Source of the DNA: Pontibacter fetidus
Lineage (GTDB): Bacteria; Bacteroidota; Bacteroidia; Cytophagales; Hymenobacteraceae
Direction of reading: 5' to 3'
DNA: 57,548 nucleotides
NCBI RefSeq assembly: GCF_010119545.1
Contig: NZ_JAAEAA010000024.1
Coordinates: 1 to 57,548, forward strand
Shown: positions 1 to 8,011 of the stretch, piece by piece
How the letters are laid out: every line of letters begins with the position of its first letter
Numbering within the stretch: the stretch's first letter is position 1
Notes under the pieces: model-generated
Told to the model about the DNA's origin: nothing
Seen by the model: the letters and a program-made list of their open reading frames with translations, nothing else
The model's database searches: none
Translations under genes and position numbers: made by a program

Positions 1-110
1 GGCCTTGCGGGCGACGAAAATCAGGTACCTCACGCAGACAGGCTAGTAAACTTACTTCACTATTTTGCATCTGCTCCCCCTTTCCTAAACATATTAGTTT
101 ACGAAAAATA

Positions 111-150
111 GAACTTAACGGCCCTGCTCTTGAGAGGGGGAGGGGTGTGT
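111..150. repeat. Solo arm of the C/G-run palindromic repeat
   Basis: Starts GAACTTAACGGCCCTGCTC and continues into AGGGGTGTG. It closely matches one arm of the long palindrome at 8825-9015 and resembles the arms at 27156-27346. No second arm is present here, so it looks like a single-arm or decayed copy. Confidence 0.65.
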
Positions 151-163
151 TTAATCATTCCCG

Positions 164-208
164 AAAACAGAAGCGCCGGCACTTTATAGTTGCCGGCGCT
201 TCTGTTTT
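164..208. terminator. Bidirectional hairpin terminator
   Basis: A perfect 17-bp stem (164-180 with 192-208) with an 11-nt loop containing TTATAGTT. The arms begin with AAAA and end with TTTT, so it can terminate transcription in either direction. It lies downstream of the minus-strand Ldh-type gene that ends at 267. Confidence 0.8.
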
Positions 209-227
209 ATAGTTGACTTTAAGTGTT

Positions 228-256
228 GCCCTCGCTCGCGTCCCGCGAGCGAGGGC
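228..256. repeat. Perfect 13-bp hairpin, same sequence family as 4608-4731
   Basis: GCCCTCGCTCGCG (228-240) and its exact complement (244-256) flank a 3-nt loop. The same sequence forms the terminal inverted repeats of the element at 4608-4731, so this could be a compact or solo form of it. It has no T-run and lies 10 bp past the stop of the adjacent gene. Confidence 0.7.
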
Positions 257-266
257 AGACCTGTAC

Positions 267-1334
267 TTAAAACTTAATCCCAAACTTTTTACCCAGCTTC
301 TCCAGATCTTCCGCAACAGGTTGTAGTAACGGAATCCCCTCTTTCAGGCGGATGTCGGTCATTTCTCGTTCCGGGTCGCCAGGGATCAAAACCGCTTTTT
401 CGCCTTTCTTGGTTTTAGCTGCTCTGAAGGTTTCTATCCAGCGGTCCATGTTCTCTTTAAATTCATCTGCCGGCCTGAAGGCATCGATGCGCATGGCTCC
501 TAAAAAGTGACCAATTCCTTTCCCAACCGGATCAGCAGGCGGATTCAGGAATGCTACAAAAGGTGGCACCCACGGGCCATAATTGGCACCCGAAAGTACA
601 GCCGAAAAAATATCAACTATAGCTGCCAGTGCATAGCCTTTATGACTGCCATGTACCAAATCAGAACCAAGTGGGAGCAGGGCGCCACCGTCTTTCAGTT
701 CATTGGCATTATCTGTATCATCGCCTTCTGCGGTTTGTATCCAGCCTACCGGGGCTTTCTTCTCTTTGCGTTGTAAAATTTCAAGCTTACCATTTGCGGC
801 AGATGCGGTGGCAAAGTCGGCTACAAACGGTGGCTGCTTTTTGGTTGGAACAGCAACAGCAATAGGATTAGTGCCCAGCATGCGGTCTATAGAGTGAGTC
901 GGGGCAACCAGTGGGCTTGCATTGGTCATGGCCATACCGATCATATCAGAACTCAACGCTTCCATGGCATGATACCCGGCAATACCGAAGTGGTTTGAGT
1001 TTCGCACCGATACCCAGCCTGTACCTACTTTTTCCGCTTTTTCGATGGCAATATCCATGGCTTTTGGGGCAATCACCAATCCTAAACCTCCATCGCCATC
1101 TACGGTGGCCGTGCTAGGTGTTTCGTGCACAATGCGCATGTTAGGAGTCGGGTTTATTCTTCCGGCTTCCCAAAGGCGCACATAGCCACTCAGTCTGGCA
1201 ACGCCATGCGAATCGACACCACGCAGGTCGGCTTCCAGTAAGACTTCGGCGGCTAACTTGGCATCTTTAGGCGGGCACCCGATGGCTAAAAATATTTCCT
1301 GAGTAAAATCAAATAAGTGTCGGTAGGTATACAT
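267..1334 (-). CDS. Ldh family (malate/L-lactate-type) NAD(P)-dependent oxidoreductase
   Basis: This 355-aa protein has the layout of the Ldh_2 / malate-L-lactate dehydrogenase family, which is unrelated to the classical Rossmann-fold LDH. Visible landmarks are GVDSHGVARL near residues 38-48 (the conserved His used in catalysis), NSNHFGIAGYHA near residue 112, GTNPIAVAVPT near 154 and a late GSHKGYALA motif. The length is normal for the family. Enzymes of this group reduce 2-oxo acids or oxidise 2-hydroxy acids (malate, lactate, ureidoglycolate, sulfolactate and others). The substrate cannot be told from sequence, and no pathway genes lie beside it. It is a single-gene unit, divergent from the TPR-like gene at 1540 and ended by the hairpins at 164-256. 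Confidence 0.88.
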   Translation of the reverse strand: MYTYRHLFDFTQEIFLAIGCPPKDAKLAAEVLLEADLRGVDSHGVARLSGYVRLWEAGRINPTPNMRIVHETPSTATVDGDGGLGLVIAPKAMDIAIEKAEKVGTGWVSVRNSNHFGIAGYHAMEALSSDMIGMAMTNASPLVAPTHSIDRMLGTNPIAVAVPTKKQPPFVADFATASAANGKLEILQRKEKKAPVGWIQTAEGDDTDNANELKDGGALLPLGSDLVHGSHKGYALAAIVDIFSAVLSGANYGPWVPPFVAFLNPPADPVGKGIGHFLGAMRIDAFRPADEFKENMDRWIETFRAAKTKKGEKAVLIPGDPEREMTDIRLKEGIPLLQPVAEDLEKLGKKFGIKF

Positions 1335-1539
1335 GTATTCTGAATTGCGGTATTAAGGGCGGCAAATTACTAAATTCTGTTACTAATCGCTTCATTAATA
1401 CCGGCTTTATCCTTGTTCCGGTAAAAGCTATAGTTCTGTAAATCGCTGTAAATATGTACTTTTTTATATACTTTAGAGCCTGAATAAGTTTGTGGAACAG
1501 ATTTTGTCTGTGCCAGCTTAGGCAAATTATATTTTTACT

Positions 1540-3924
1540 ATGATACGAGCTATACTTTCCGCTTTTATGCTGCTGGCCGCTTTTGTAGCACAGGCCCAGA
1601 CCAAACTTATTTTCGATCAGACTACCCCGGAAGCTTACCTCATAAAGTATAGCACCACTGGTAACAGCAGCCAGACACACATCAATACTATACTTAACCT
1701 GCTCCGCGATGGTGATGTGCGTAAAGGTGGTGGCCGCCCGACACGTAACCCTGAATTCACCGTTAAAATGGAGCAGCAAGCCCGTATTGCTGATACCGGT
1801 AATGCACTGCAGTTAACAGTAAAACTCAGCAAAATCGGGGTTGGTAGCGACGTTACTTACAAAGGCTTTGGCGTGGAAGATGTACTACTGCCTGAGAAAC
1901 TGAATGCAAAGATCAAACTGCTGGATGCGAAGAAGAAAGAACTGCAGGCATTTAACCTGACCAATATCTCTTTTAATAAAGAAGGTGTGGTGGTGCTTGA
2001 TGTAACGATGCCTGATACCACTACAGCTAACCAGAACTATAGTTTGGTGGTAGAGCCAAAAGAGCTGATCTATACTTCAGAAAGTGTAAACAGCTTTAAA
2101 AGACACCAGGAGCTGGTGCAGAGCTACTACACTGCCGAAGCAACTATCAGCCGCGCCTTGCAGGATATAAACCGTATTCAGCCGGAAGATGTGGACCGCA
2201 TCAGCCTGCACGACCGCAACTTGGAGCAGATGGAGGACATGTACGAGCGCATTAAGGATGAGAACTATAAAGATAAACTCAACCTGCGCCAGTACGATCC
2301 ACAGCACCTGACAGATAAAATGGCCGACCTGAACCGCCTGATGAAGGAACGCCGCCGTGCTGTAGATTATGCCCTGAGCACCATGGATCTGCAGTTCTTT
2401 AACAAAGGTATGAGCCTTGTAACTTCGGGGCAGGGAAATGTAGCGCAGGGTTATTTTATAAAGTCTCTGGAAGTGAACCCGAAGTTTGCGCCGTCGCACC
2501 TGCAGCTTGCCCGCCTTGATTTTGTGAACGGTTACCTGAACGAAGCCACAGCCCGTACCCTTAGTGTGCTGACTGGAATGCGTATTGATCCGGAAACACG
2601 CCAGATGGCACAGGTATTGGCTTATGATATTTATACATCACACATAAACCGTGGCCATAGTTTAGTTAATAATAGAGACTATAATGCTGCTCTGCAGGCC
2701 TTTGGCACTGCCCGCGAAATGTGCGATAAAGTTGGCGGATTAGATTGTAATCTGCCAGCCCTGCGCGAAGGTGAAGGCCGTGCCGCAACCGGTATGTACC
2801 ACAACATAGTAGCAGAAGGCAAGCGCGAATTTAGCCGCAACAACATTGCTCAGGCAGATAAGTTAGCCGAAGAAGCCCTGCGTTTCCAGAGCGATTACAG
2901 GGATGTGATGCCGCAGCCAACCGAAGCCATTGACTTACAGAACCAGGTAAAATACACCTATTATGTAGAGCACATCGATAAAGGAAAAAGCTACCTGAAC
3001 AGTAAGAACTATAGTGCAGCCCTCAGTCAGTTTGATGCTGCACTGGAACTACAGGATAGGTATACTTTTAAGAAAGTAAACGAACTTGGTACCCTTGTAC
3101 AGAAAGCTGCTAAACCGGTATTGCTGGCCGAGCTACAGACCGGCTACCAGCAAGCCATGAATAACCAGTTAACCGATGCGCGCGCGCTGGCCTCTAAAGC
3201 AATTGCTATGCTGGGACGTTATGGTTTGGCTCAGGATAAAGAGGTGCTGGGCAAGTATAACCTGCTCCGCGACCGTATTGTAACCCAGGAATGCCAGAAT
3301 GCTCAAACTGCCTACGACGCAGAAGTGCAGAAAGCAAAAGAACTGGCCCGTAACAAACAATTCCTGGCTGCCGATAAAGCTTACCTGGCTGCCTTAAAAG
3401 TTGCTGGAGATAATACTGTCTGCCAGTTAGCGGACTTTACAGCCAAAGACGGACGTGAAGCTATACTGCCAGCAGTTAGATACCAGCAAATGCTCGAAGA
3501 TATAAACCGTTTTGTGGCCAGTAGTCGCTACACCGAAGCTCTGCAAACCTACAACCAGGCAGAAAAGCATTATAAGGCCTACGAAGTAAACCGTTTCGGC
3601 CTGGACTATATCTTGCTGTACAACTATGCCAAGGAAACAACCAAGCTGCCATTTACTGCTGAAGTAGTACAGTACTATGCCAGCCAGGGCGAAGAAGAAA
3701 TTGCCATTAACCTGCTAACTATACTTTTGCAGAAAGATTATAAAAACCGTAAAACGAAGCGTGTACAGGAGCAACTTGGCAAGCAGCTGGCGTCGCAGGA
3801 TGTGCAGTTGGGTTTAAAAGACGATGCAGAAGCTTTAGCCATGAAGCACACCAATAACAACCGCGATCTGAAAAAGCTGAGAAAGGCGTACGAAAAGGAA
3901 AGAAAGCGTTTAGCAAAAGCTTAA
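1540..3924 (+). CDS. Secreted TPR-like repeat protein, function unknown
   Basis: A 794-aa protein with a clear signal peptide (hydrophobic residues 4-16, cut after AQAQ near 20), so probably periplasmic or outer-membrane associated. Residues 70-180 look like a beta-rich domain. The rest is helical and repetitive: blocks such as A-L-x-x-F-x-A-A-x-E-x and Y-x-x-A-L-x-x-Y/F near residues 290-400, 485-510 and 665-690 are typical of tetratricopeptide repeats, which bind proteins. The C-terminus is strongly basic (runs of KxxRKAYEKERKRL). I do not recognise a named family. It is transcribed alone, followed at once by a good terminator (3929-3957). A weak TAAGTTTG promoter-like box sits at 1485-1492. 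Confidence 0.75.
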   Translation: MIRAILSAFMLLAAFVAQAQTKLIFDQTTPEAYLIKYSTTGNSSQTHINTILNLLRDGDVRKGGGRPTRNPEFTVKMEQQARIADTGNALQLTVKLSKIGVGSDVTYKGFGVEDVLLPEKLNAKIKLLDAKKKELQAFNLTNISFNKEGVVVLDVTMPDTTTANQNYSLVVEPKELIYTSESVNSFKRHQELVQSYYTAEATISRALQDINRIQPEDVDRISLHDRNLEQMEDMYERIKDENYKDKLNLRQYDPQHLTDKMADLNRLMKERRRAVDYALSTMDLQFFNKGMSLVTSGQGNVAQGYFIKSLEVNPKFAPSHLQLARLDFVNGYLNEATARTLSVLTGMRIDPETRQMAQVLAYDIYTSHINRGHSLVNNRDYNAALQAFGTAREMCDKVGGLDCNLPALREGEGRAATGMYHNIVAEGKREFSRNNIAQADKLAEEALRFQSDYRDVMPQPTEAIDLQNQVKYTYYVEHIDKGKSYLNSKNYSAALSQFDAALELQDRYTFKKVNELGTLVQKAAKPVLLAELQTGYQQAMNNQLTDARALASKAIAMLGRYGLAQDKEVLGKYNLLRDRIVTQECQNAQTAYDAEVQKAKELARNKQFLAADKAYLAALKVAGDNTVCQLADFTAKDGREAILPAVRYQQMLEDINRFVASSRYTEALQTYNQAEKHYKAYEVNRFGLDYILLYNYAKETTKLPFTAEVVQYYASQGEEEIAINLLTILLQKDYKNRKTKRVQEQLGKQLASQDVQLGLKDDAEALAMKHTNNNRDLKKLRKAYEKERKRLAKA

Positions 3925-3928
3925 AAGC

Positions 3929-3957
3929 AAAAAGGCAGGAGAATATCCTGCCTTTTT
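3929..3957 (+). terminator. Terminator of the TPR-like gene
   Basis: AAAAAGGCAGGA (3929-3940), loop GAATA, and the exact complement TCCTGCCTTTTT (3946-3957), ending in a T-run. It starts 5 nt after the stop codon. Confidence 0.85.
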
Positions 3958-3959
3958 TG

Positions 3960-4158
3960 TTGCATCTAGCTTCTTCAATGTCATTCTGAGCATTAGCTTA
4001 GGAAAATTCTATGTTATATAGCTTCTCTTTGTCATTTTGAACAAAGTGAGAAATCTATCTCGGATTATAGTTTGATACTCTACACTTCGAACTAAGTCTT
4101 TTCTTCTATAGTTACTTCTCATCCTGGGAGCTCTACTAGCCTATAGTCATATAGTTGA
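3960..4158. repeat. GTCAT-type dispersed repeats in a gap
   Basis: Non-coding. It carries two copies of a short repeat beginning GTCATTCTGAG (from about 3980) and GTCATTTTGAACAAAGTGAG (from 4031). Related copies in either orientation occur at about 4433-4459, 9109-9133, 36967-37015 and 43573-43642. Several CTATAG palindromes follow. No gene is seen. Confidence 0.55.
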
Positions 4159-4402
4159 CTTTGGTGCCCTCACGGCCGGGAGGCCCCGTCTTGGGGGTAG
4201 GGGCCCTCGATAAGGGCGTCGCACTGCTGCTTTCTTGCTACCCTCGTGCCTCGGGTTGCCTGACGCCACCGCAATAAATCAAAGGCGCTCAACCCAAAGA
4301 CTGCGATCTGTTCGATAGCTGCAACTATAGTTTACTTGAGAAACTATAGTTGCATCGCTTTATCGTGGTTGTAGTTCCTTAGGGACAGGTCGAGACCTGT
4401 CC
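4159..4402 (+). repeat. Composite repeat, copy A (inverted copy at 37115-37340)
   Basis: A GC-rich conserved block (4159-4307) begins CTTTGGTGCCCTCACGG, contains GGCGCTCAACCCAAAGACTG and ends CTGCGAT. About 75 bp follow that are poorly conserved and contain two CTATAGTT motifs. The element ends in a 20-bp near-palindrome GGACAGGTC-GA-GACCTGTCC (4383-4402). The same order and spacing occur in reverse at 37115-37340. Copy A has about 18-20 extra bases near 4190-4215. No long open frame is shared between copies, so this is a non-coding repeat or structured RNA rather than a gene. Confidence 0.8.
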
Positions 4403-4494
4403 TGTGTGTGGTCTGTAACTATAGCTAATTCAGATTTCTCCCGCTGGTCGAAATGACAGTTGGGCAAGAAGTAGCAGAAAGTCCCCCTTCGTAG

Positions 4495-4514
4495 GGACAG
4501 GTCACGACCTGTCC
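4495..4514. repeat. Stand-alone GGACAGGTC..GACCTGTCC palindrome
   Basis: Third copy of the palindrome that ends the composite repeats, again preceded by TCGTAG as in copy B. The two central bases vary among copies (GA, AC, GC) while the 9-bp arms are unchanged. Confidence 0.7.
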
Positions 4515-4607
4515 GCTCGGCAGGCTGTAACTATAGAACTATAACTCAAACTATAGCAGTGGCAGAAACTGTCCTCTTGTGAGCAAGGCCATTTCATTCT
4601 CTGATTC

Positions 4608-4731
4608 GCCCTCGCTCGCGTCCCGCGAGTGTAAGCTACCAGCGGACTCTGGCCGCTTTAACCTGTGCCTGCGGCACAAGTAGCGGGACGCCACTATGTA
4701 ACTCTAACTCACTCTCGCGGGACGCGAGGGC
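4608..4731. repeat. 124-bp element with about 21-bp terminal inverted repeats
   Basis: The left end, GCCCTCGCTCGCGTCCCGCG, is nearly the reverse complement of the right end (4711-4731), differing by a 4-bp CTCG insertion. Inside are smaller hairpins, AGCGGACTC-TGG-CCGCT-like near 4640 and TGTGCC-TGC-GGCACA near 4663. It resembles a miniature inverted-repeat element, but no clear target-site duplication is visible. The hairpin at 228-256 has the same end sequence. Confidence 0.65.
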
Positions 4732-4835
4732 TTTAAAGAGGTTGTATTTAATAGGATCGGCTCTGCCCTTGAGGAGACTATAGGGGTGTCAAAACAGTAA
4801 CTATAAAACAATACCCTTAACTATAGCAACAACAG

Positions 4836-4970
4836 AATTCCCCTCCCTGGAGGGGCAGGGGTGGGTTAAATCAGAAACTATAGCTTTTAGCCAGACGCTC
4901 GTAGGAGCTGCGCACGCTACGAGGTCTTAAATCCTGTTAATCCCTAAATCCTGAAAATCCTGATTCAGAC
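4836..4970. repeat. Repeat remnants: C/G-run arm, a hairpin and a TCAGGATT-type repeat
   Basis: Three short repeat pieces in a row upstream of the Ppx/GppA stop codon. 4836-4874 is a C/G-run piece (TTCCCCTCCCTGGAGGGG). At about 4891-4926, CTCGTAG and CTACGAG form a hairpin flanked by AGAC/GTCT. 4930-4970 is an ATCCTG-rich stretch ending CTGAAAATCCTGATTCAGAC, the complement of the repeat start at 22142. Confidence 0.55.
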
Positions 4971-4973
4971 AAC

Positions 4974-5909
4974 TTACTTCGCCAGCATTTGCTGCAGCAC
5001 ACCTTCCTTCAGCGCATACGACGATACCCGAATCTCCTGCAGCTTATAGTTTTCCAGCACAAAATCTACCAGTATAGTTGCCAGCACGATCATGTCCACG
5101 CGCATTTCTAACATACCGGGAATCGCTAATCGCTCGTCGTGGGTTTTGCGCAACAACTCTTTATAGATACTATAGAAATCCTCCATCACCAGTTCTGAAG
5201 CCGGTGGTATAGTTTGCTGGCGTGAGGTGTCACCTTTACGAAGTGCATCAATATCACAAAGGGTATCGAAGGTGCCGGATGAGCCTACGAGTATAGTTGG
5301 TTTATAGGTAGCTACAGCTTCAGTAAGTGGTTGTAGTTTTTCGGCCAGGTAAGCTTTTTCGGCGGCTATACTTTCTGCTGGTATCGGGTCTGCGGAGAAG
5401 AACTGGTCCATCAGGCGTTGGGCTCCGATCTCGAAGCTGCGTTTCCAGAAGATTTCCTGGTTGTTGCAAAGGAGAAACTCCACGCTGCCACCGCCAATGT
5501 CCATGAGCAGGGCAGTCTGCTCATTCAGTACACCAGCGAAGCGCACGCCGTAGTAGATCAGTTCGGCTTCGCGGGCACCGTCTATCACTTCTACCTCAAT
5601 GTCGGTTTGCTTGTAGATGTCCTTCACAAAATCGTCGCCATTGGCTGCGTTGCGCACCATGCTGGTAGCCATGGCCCGCACCGTTTCAGCGCCATGTTCA
5701 TCAATCACCTTCCGGAAATCTTTCAGGGTTTTCAGGGCCCGTTCGTAGGCTTCGGGTGCGATATTGCCGTTGCTGATGCCGCCCTGTCCCAAACGCACCG
5801 GTACTTTGGTTTTATACAGGTCGCGCAACTGCCCCTGCTCATTCACTTCCGTAACCAGCAAGTGAAATGTATTCGTACCCATGTCTATCAGTGCAAGGCG
5901 GTTGTTCAT
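4974..5909 (-). CDS. Ppx/GppA family exopolyphosphatase / pppGpp phosphatase
   Basis: A 311-aa ASKHA-fold phosphatase. The first phosphate-binding loop is IDMGTNTFHLLV (residues 8-19) and the second is the classic LLMDIGGGSVEFLL near 135-148. GSSGTFDTL near 209-217 and RVSSYALKEGVL close to the C-terminus also fit the family. It has only the N-terminal Ppx/GppA core and lacks the C-terminal HD-like domain of the ~500-aa E. coli enzymes, as is common in Bacteroidota. Such enzymes remove terminal phosphates from polyphosphate or from pppGpp, linking it to phosphate storage or the stringent response. The preferred substrate cannot be decided. It is followed (upstream on the plus map) by an AT-rich orphan lipoprotein gene and is probably its own unit. 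Confidence 0.88.
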   Translation of the reverse strand: MNNRLALIDMGTNTFHLLVTEVNEQGQLRDLYKTKVPVRLGQGGISNGNIAPEAYERALKTLKDFRKVIDEHGAETVRAMATSMVRNAANGDDFVKDIYKQTDIEVEVIDGAREAELIYYGVRFAGVLNEQTALLMDIGGGSVEFLLCNNQEIFWKRSFEIGAQRLMDQFFSADPIPAESIAAEKAYLAEKLQPLTEAVATYKPTILVGSSGTFDTLCDIDALRKGDTSRQQTIPPASELVMEDFYSIYKELLRKTHDERLAIPGMLEMRVDMIVLATILVDFVLENYKLQEIRVSSYALKEGVLQQMLAK

Positions 5910-5929
5910 GGTTAGTTGTTAATTGATGA

Positions 5930-6547
5930 TTATTGTGTAGTTCTACTATTTATTCTCTTCCTTTTGTGGATAAAAGGTATCGTGAAATTATCAGACCATT
6001 GAATACTATCAGCGAAATAAGGAAGATTCTGCTTCTTGTGCTCCAACACTATTCTTTCTTCCTCAGTAACCATCCGAATATTAAACCGGGGAATATTTCT
6101 AGCTATAAAAACAGAATCAATAAATGTGCGGACTTCTTTTAACTTGATCGAATCCTGAAAGCTAGCTAAAACTATAGCTTGTTGATTATTTAAGTTAGGA
6201 AGGGTATCTGTAAAGTAACTTTGTATTTCGTCTTTAGATAGCAGTTTAAAATCTTCAGGAGTAAGATATAAGAAATCAGGTTTCGTAAAGTCTACACCTG
6301 TTCCACAAAACAACATAAACTTTTTCCTATGAAGAAAAACTTGTTCCGACTTATTATCAACTATAAAATTATAATCTGTGTAAAAAACCTTAGGAGGTGG
6401 CGGAATACTACTCCCTACCCATTGTGCCTTAAGAGTAGAGTCTATCTTAGACACAACATAAGGAGGGGTCTCTTTCGTCTGTATAGAATCTGGTTTACTA
6501 CAGGCAATACAGCTAAATAGCATAAGCAGGGACGGTACTGTTTTCAT
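5930..6547 (-). CDS. Putative AT-rich lipoprotein, unknown function
   Basis: I prefer the start at 6547 because the protein then begins MKTVPSLLMLFSCIACSKPD, a lipoprotein-type signal with Cys at residues 12 and 15 (LFSC fits a lipobox better). An upstream in-frame ATG at 6577 would add 10 residues ahead of the signal. The mature part (about 190 aa) is predicted soluble, with IPPPPKVFYTD near residue 50 and many charged residues. No known domain is recognised. The base composition is clearly more AT-rich than the flanking Ppx and methyltransferase genes. Together with the small membrane protein at 6616-6882 this looks like a recently acquired or fast-evolving orphan pair. It is probably a real gene, but the role is unknown. 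Confidence 0.6.
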   Translation of the reverse strand: MKTVPSLLMLFSCIACSKPDSIQTKETPPYVVSKIDSTLKAQWVGSSIPPPPKVFYTDYNFIVDNKSEQVFLHRKKFMLFCGTGVDFTKPDFLYLTPEDFKLLSKDEIQSYFTDTLPNLNNQQAIVLASFQDSIKLKEVRTFIDSVFIARNIPRFNIRMVTEEERIVLEHKKQNLPYFADSIQWSDNFTIPFIHKRKRINSRTTQ

Positions 6548-6615
6548 AAGTAGTGTCTGCTTTATAGTTATTGACAAGATATCTTTTTGTTTCTCTAACG
6601 AGTTCTGTTAATATA

Positions 6616-6882
6616 TTACAGCTCTTCTAATTGAAGAGAAACCCAACCTAGAGAAAACATCAAAATATAAAACACGATAACTGCTATGAGTATTACAATG
6701 GAAAGATAACTTAAGTATGCTATAGGCTTTAAAAAAGGGTTTAACGACTTAAATAGCTCATTGTATAGTACTGTTCTCTTTATAAAAATGTGAGCCCAAA
6801 CTATCATTCCTACACCTCCTAAAAATCCACCCAACATGCTAATCATCATTCCAAGAGAAATGCCTCCGCTAAGTATTATCAT
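6616..6882 (-). CDS. Small two-helix membrane protein, unknown
   Basis: An 88-aa protein with a Gly/Met-rich hydrophobic segment (about residues 8-32) and a second segment (about 55-78), ending in the acidic QLEEL. No family is recognised. It is AT-rich like its neighbour at 5930-6547, lies 68 bp upstream of it on the same strand, and the two could be co-transcribed. The short length and lack of recognised homologs leave some doubt that it is translated. Confidence 0.45.
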   Translation of the reverse strand: MIILSGGISLGMMISMLGGFLGGVGMIVWAHIFIKRTVLYNELFKSLNPFLKPIAYLSYLSIVILIAVIVFYILMFSLGWVSLQLEEL

Positions 6883-7010
6883 GAAGAGTAGATTTAAAGC
6901 TATTTGCTATTAATTTATTTATCATTTCGAATTTAAAGATTAATCCGATTATTTAACATATTCAGATTACTTACTATTTTCAGAATGAAATTTTAAATAA
7001 CTATTAACCT

Positions 7011-7904
7011 CTACCTCCCCACCGAAGTAAACCTAAAGAAAGTACCCAACGGCAGTTTGCGCTCACCTTTATCATGCAGGTATAGTTCGCCGAGCTCTTC
7101 GTTCTTCACCATGTCGCCAAACGTACCGCGCATCAGGTTATCGAGCACCATTGCCGAAAAGCCCATCGAGTACAGGTTTATCAGCAGGAAATAATCGGTG
7201 CCGTCCAGCATTTCGCGGCAAAGCTTTATCATCTCGTTCAGTTCGTCTTCCAGTTGCCATTTTTCGCCGTTCGGGCCGCGGCCGTAGCTTGGTGGGTCCA
7301 GAATGATGCCGTTATACTTGTTGCCACGTTTCACTTCGCGGCGGGCATACTTCATGGCGTCTTCCACAATCCAGCGCACGTTGTCCAGGTTGCTGGCTTC
7401 CATGTTGTCGCGGGCCCAGAAGTTAACCTGCTTTATAGAGTCCAGGTGGGTTACGTCGGCGCCGGCAGCTTTGGCAGCTAAGGTGGCAGCTCCGGTGTAA
7501 GCAAACATGTTCAGCACTTTTGGCTGTGAGGTTTTAAGTTTGCGAGTGGTGTCGTAAATAAACTTCCAGTTAGCGTCCTGCTCCGGAAACAATCCCACAT
7601 GCTTAAACGACGATAAGCCCAGACGAAAACGCAGCTTCAGGTCGTTGTATTTATAGTTGATAAACCACTGCTCAGGCATTCCTTTCTTCAGTTTCCACTG
7701 GCCTTTTTCCTGGCTGCCTTTGTCACGGGTAAAAACGGCATTGGCCAGGCGCTGCCACTCCTGCTCGGGCAGGTGCTTGTCCCAGATGGCTTGTGGCTCG
7801 GGGCGGGCTACATAATACTGGCCAAAACGCTCCAGTTTCTCAAAGTTGCCACTATCCACTAATTCGTAATCAGCCCAGTTTTCTGTTGTAAGAAAGGAAT
7901 ACAT
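7011..7904 (-). CDS. Class I SAM-dependent methyltransferase (COG1092/RlmI-like, rRNA type)
   Basis: A 297-aa methyltransferase. The SAM-binding motif I is LNMFAYTGAATLAAKAAGAD (residues 131-150), followed by the acidic residue of VTHLDS. The substrate motif DPPSYGRG (203-210) is the DPP-type motif of nucleic-acid N- and C-methyltransferases, and the region resembles the RlmI/RlmK group of 23S rRNA enzymes. It is about 100 aa shorter than E. coli RlmI, with a different N-terminal 60 residues and no obvious PUA domain, so the rRNA position modified is uncertain. It is divergent from dapF with about 107 bp between starts. Naming beyond class I methyltransferase is inference. Confidence 0.8.
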   Translation of the reverse strand: MYSFLTTENWADYELVDSGNFEKLERFGQYYVARPEPQAIWDKHLPEQEWQRLANAVFTRDKGSQEKGQWKLKKGMPEQWFINYKYNDLKLRFRLGLSSFKHVGLFPEQDANWKFIYDTTRKLKTSQPKVLNMFAYTGAATLAAKAAGADVTHLDSIKQVNFWARDNMEASNLDNVRWIVEDAMKYARREVKRGNKYNGIILDPPSYGRGPNGEKWQLEDELNEMIKLCREMLDGTDYFLLINLYSMGFSAMVLDNLMRGTFGDMVKNEELGELYLHDKGERKLPLGTFFRFTSVGR

Positions 7905-8011
7905 ATCTTTGTTGTTTATTTCAGGCGCAGTGCCTATAAGGTGGTAAAATTACGCATTATCTGCCACACCTTAAAAGGGCACGAACCTGCAGTTTTAATT
8001 GTTTCAGATAC

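Noticed and set aside
1309..1779. 156-aa minus-strand frame between Ldh and the TPR gene
   Set aside because: It overlaps the starts of both real divergent genes and lacks domains.
4159..4402. Composite repeat as a group II intron or IS remnant
   Set aside because: No reverse transcriptase or transposase fragment is present and no domain V-like hairpin was recognised, so it is left as an unclassified repeat.
4608..4731. Intact insertion sequence
   Set aside because: Only 124 bp, no open frame, no clear target-site duplication; kept as a MITE-like repeat.
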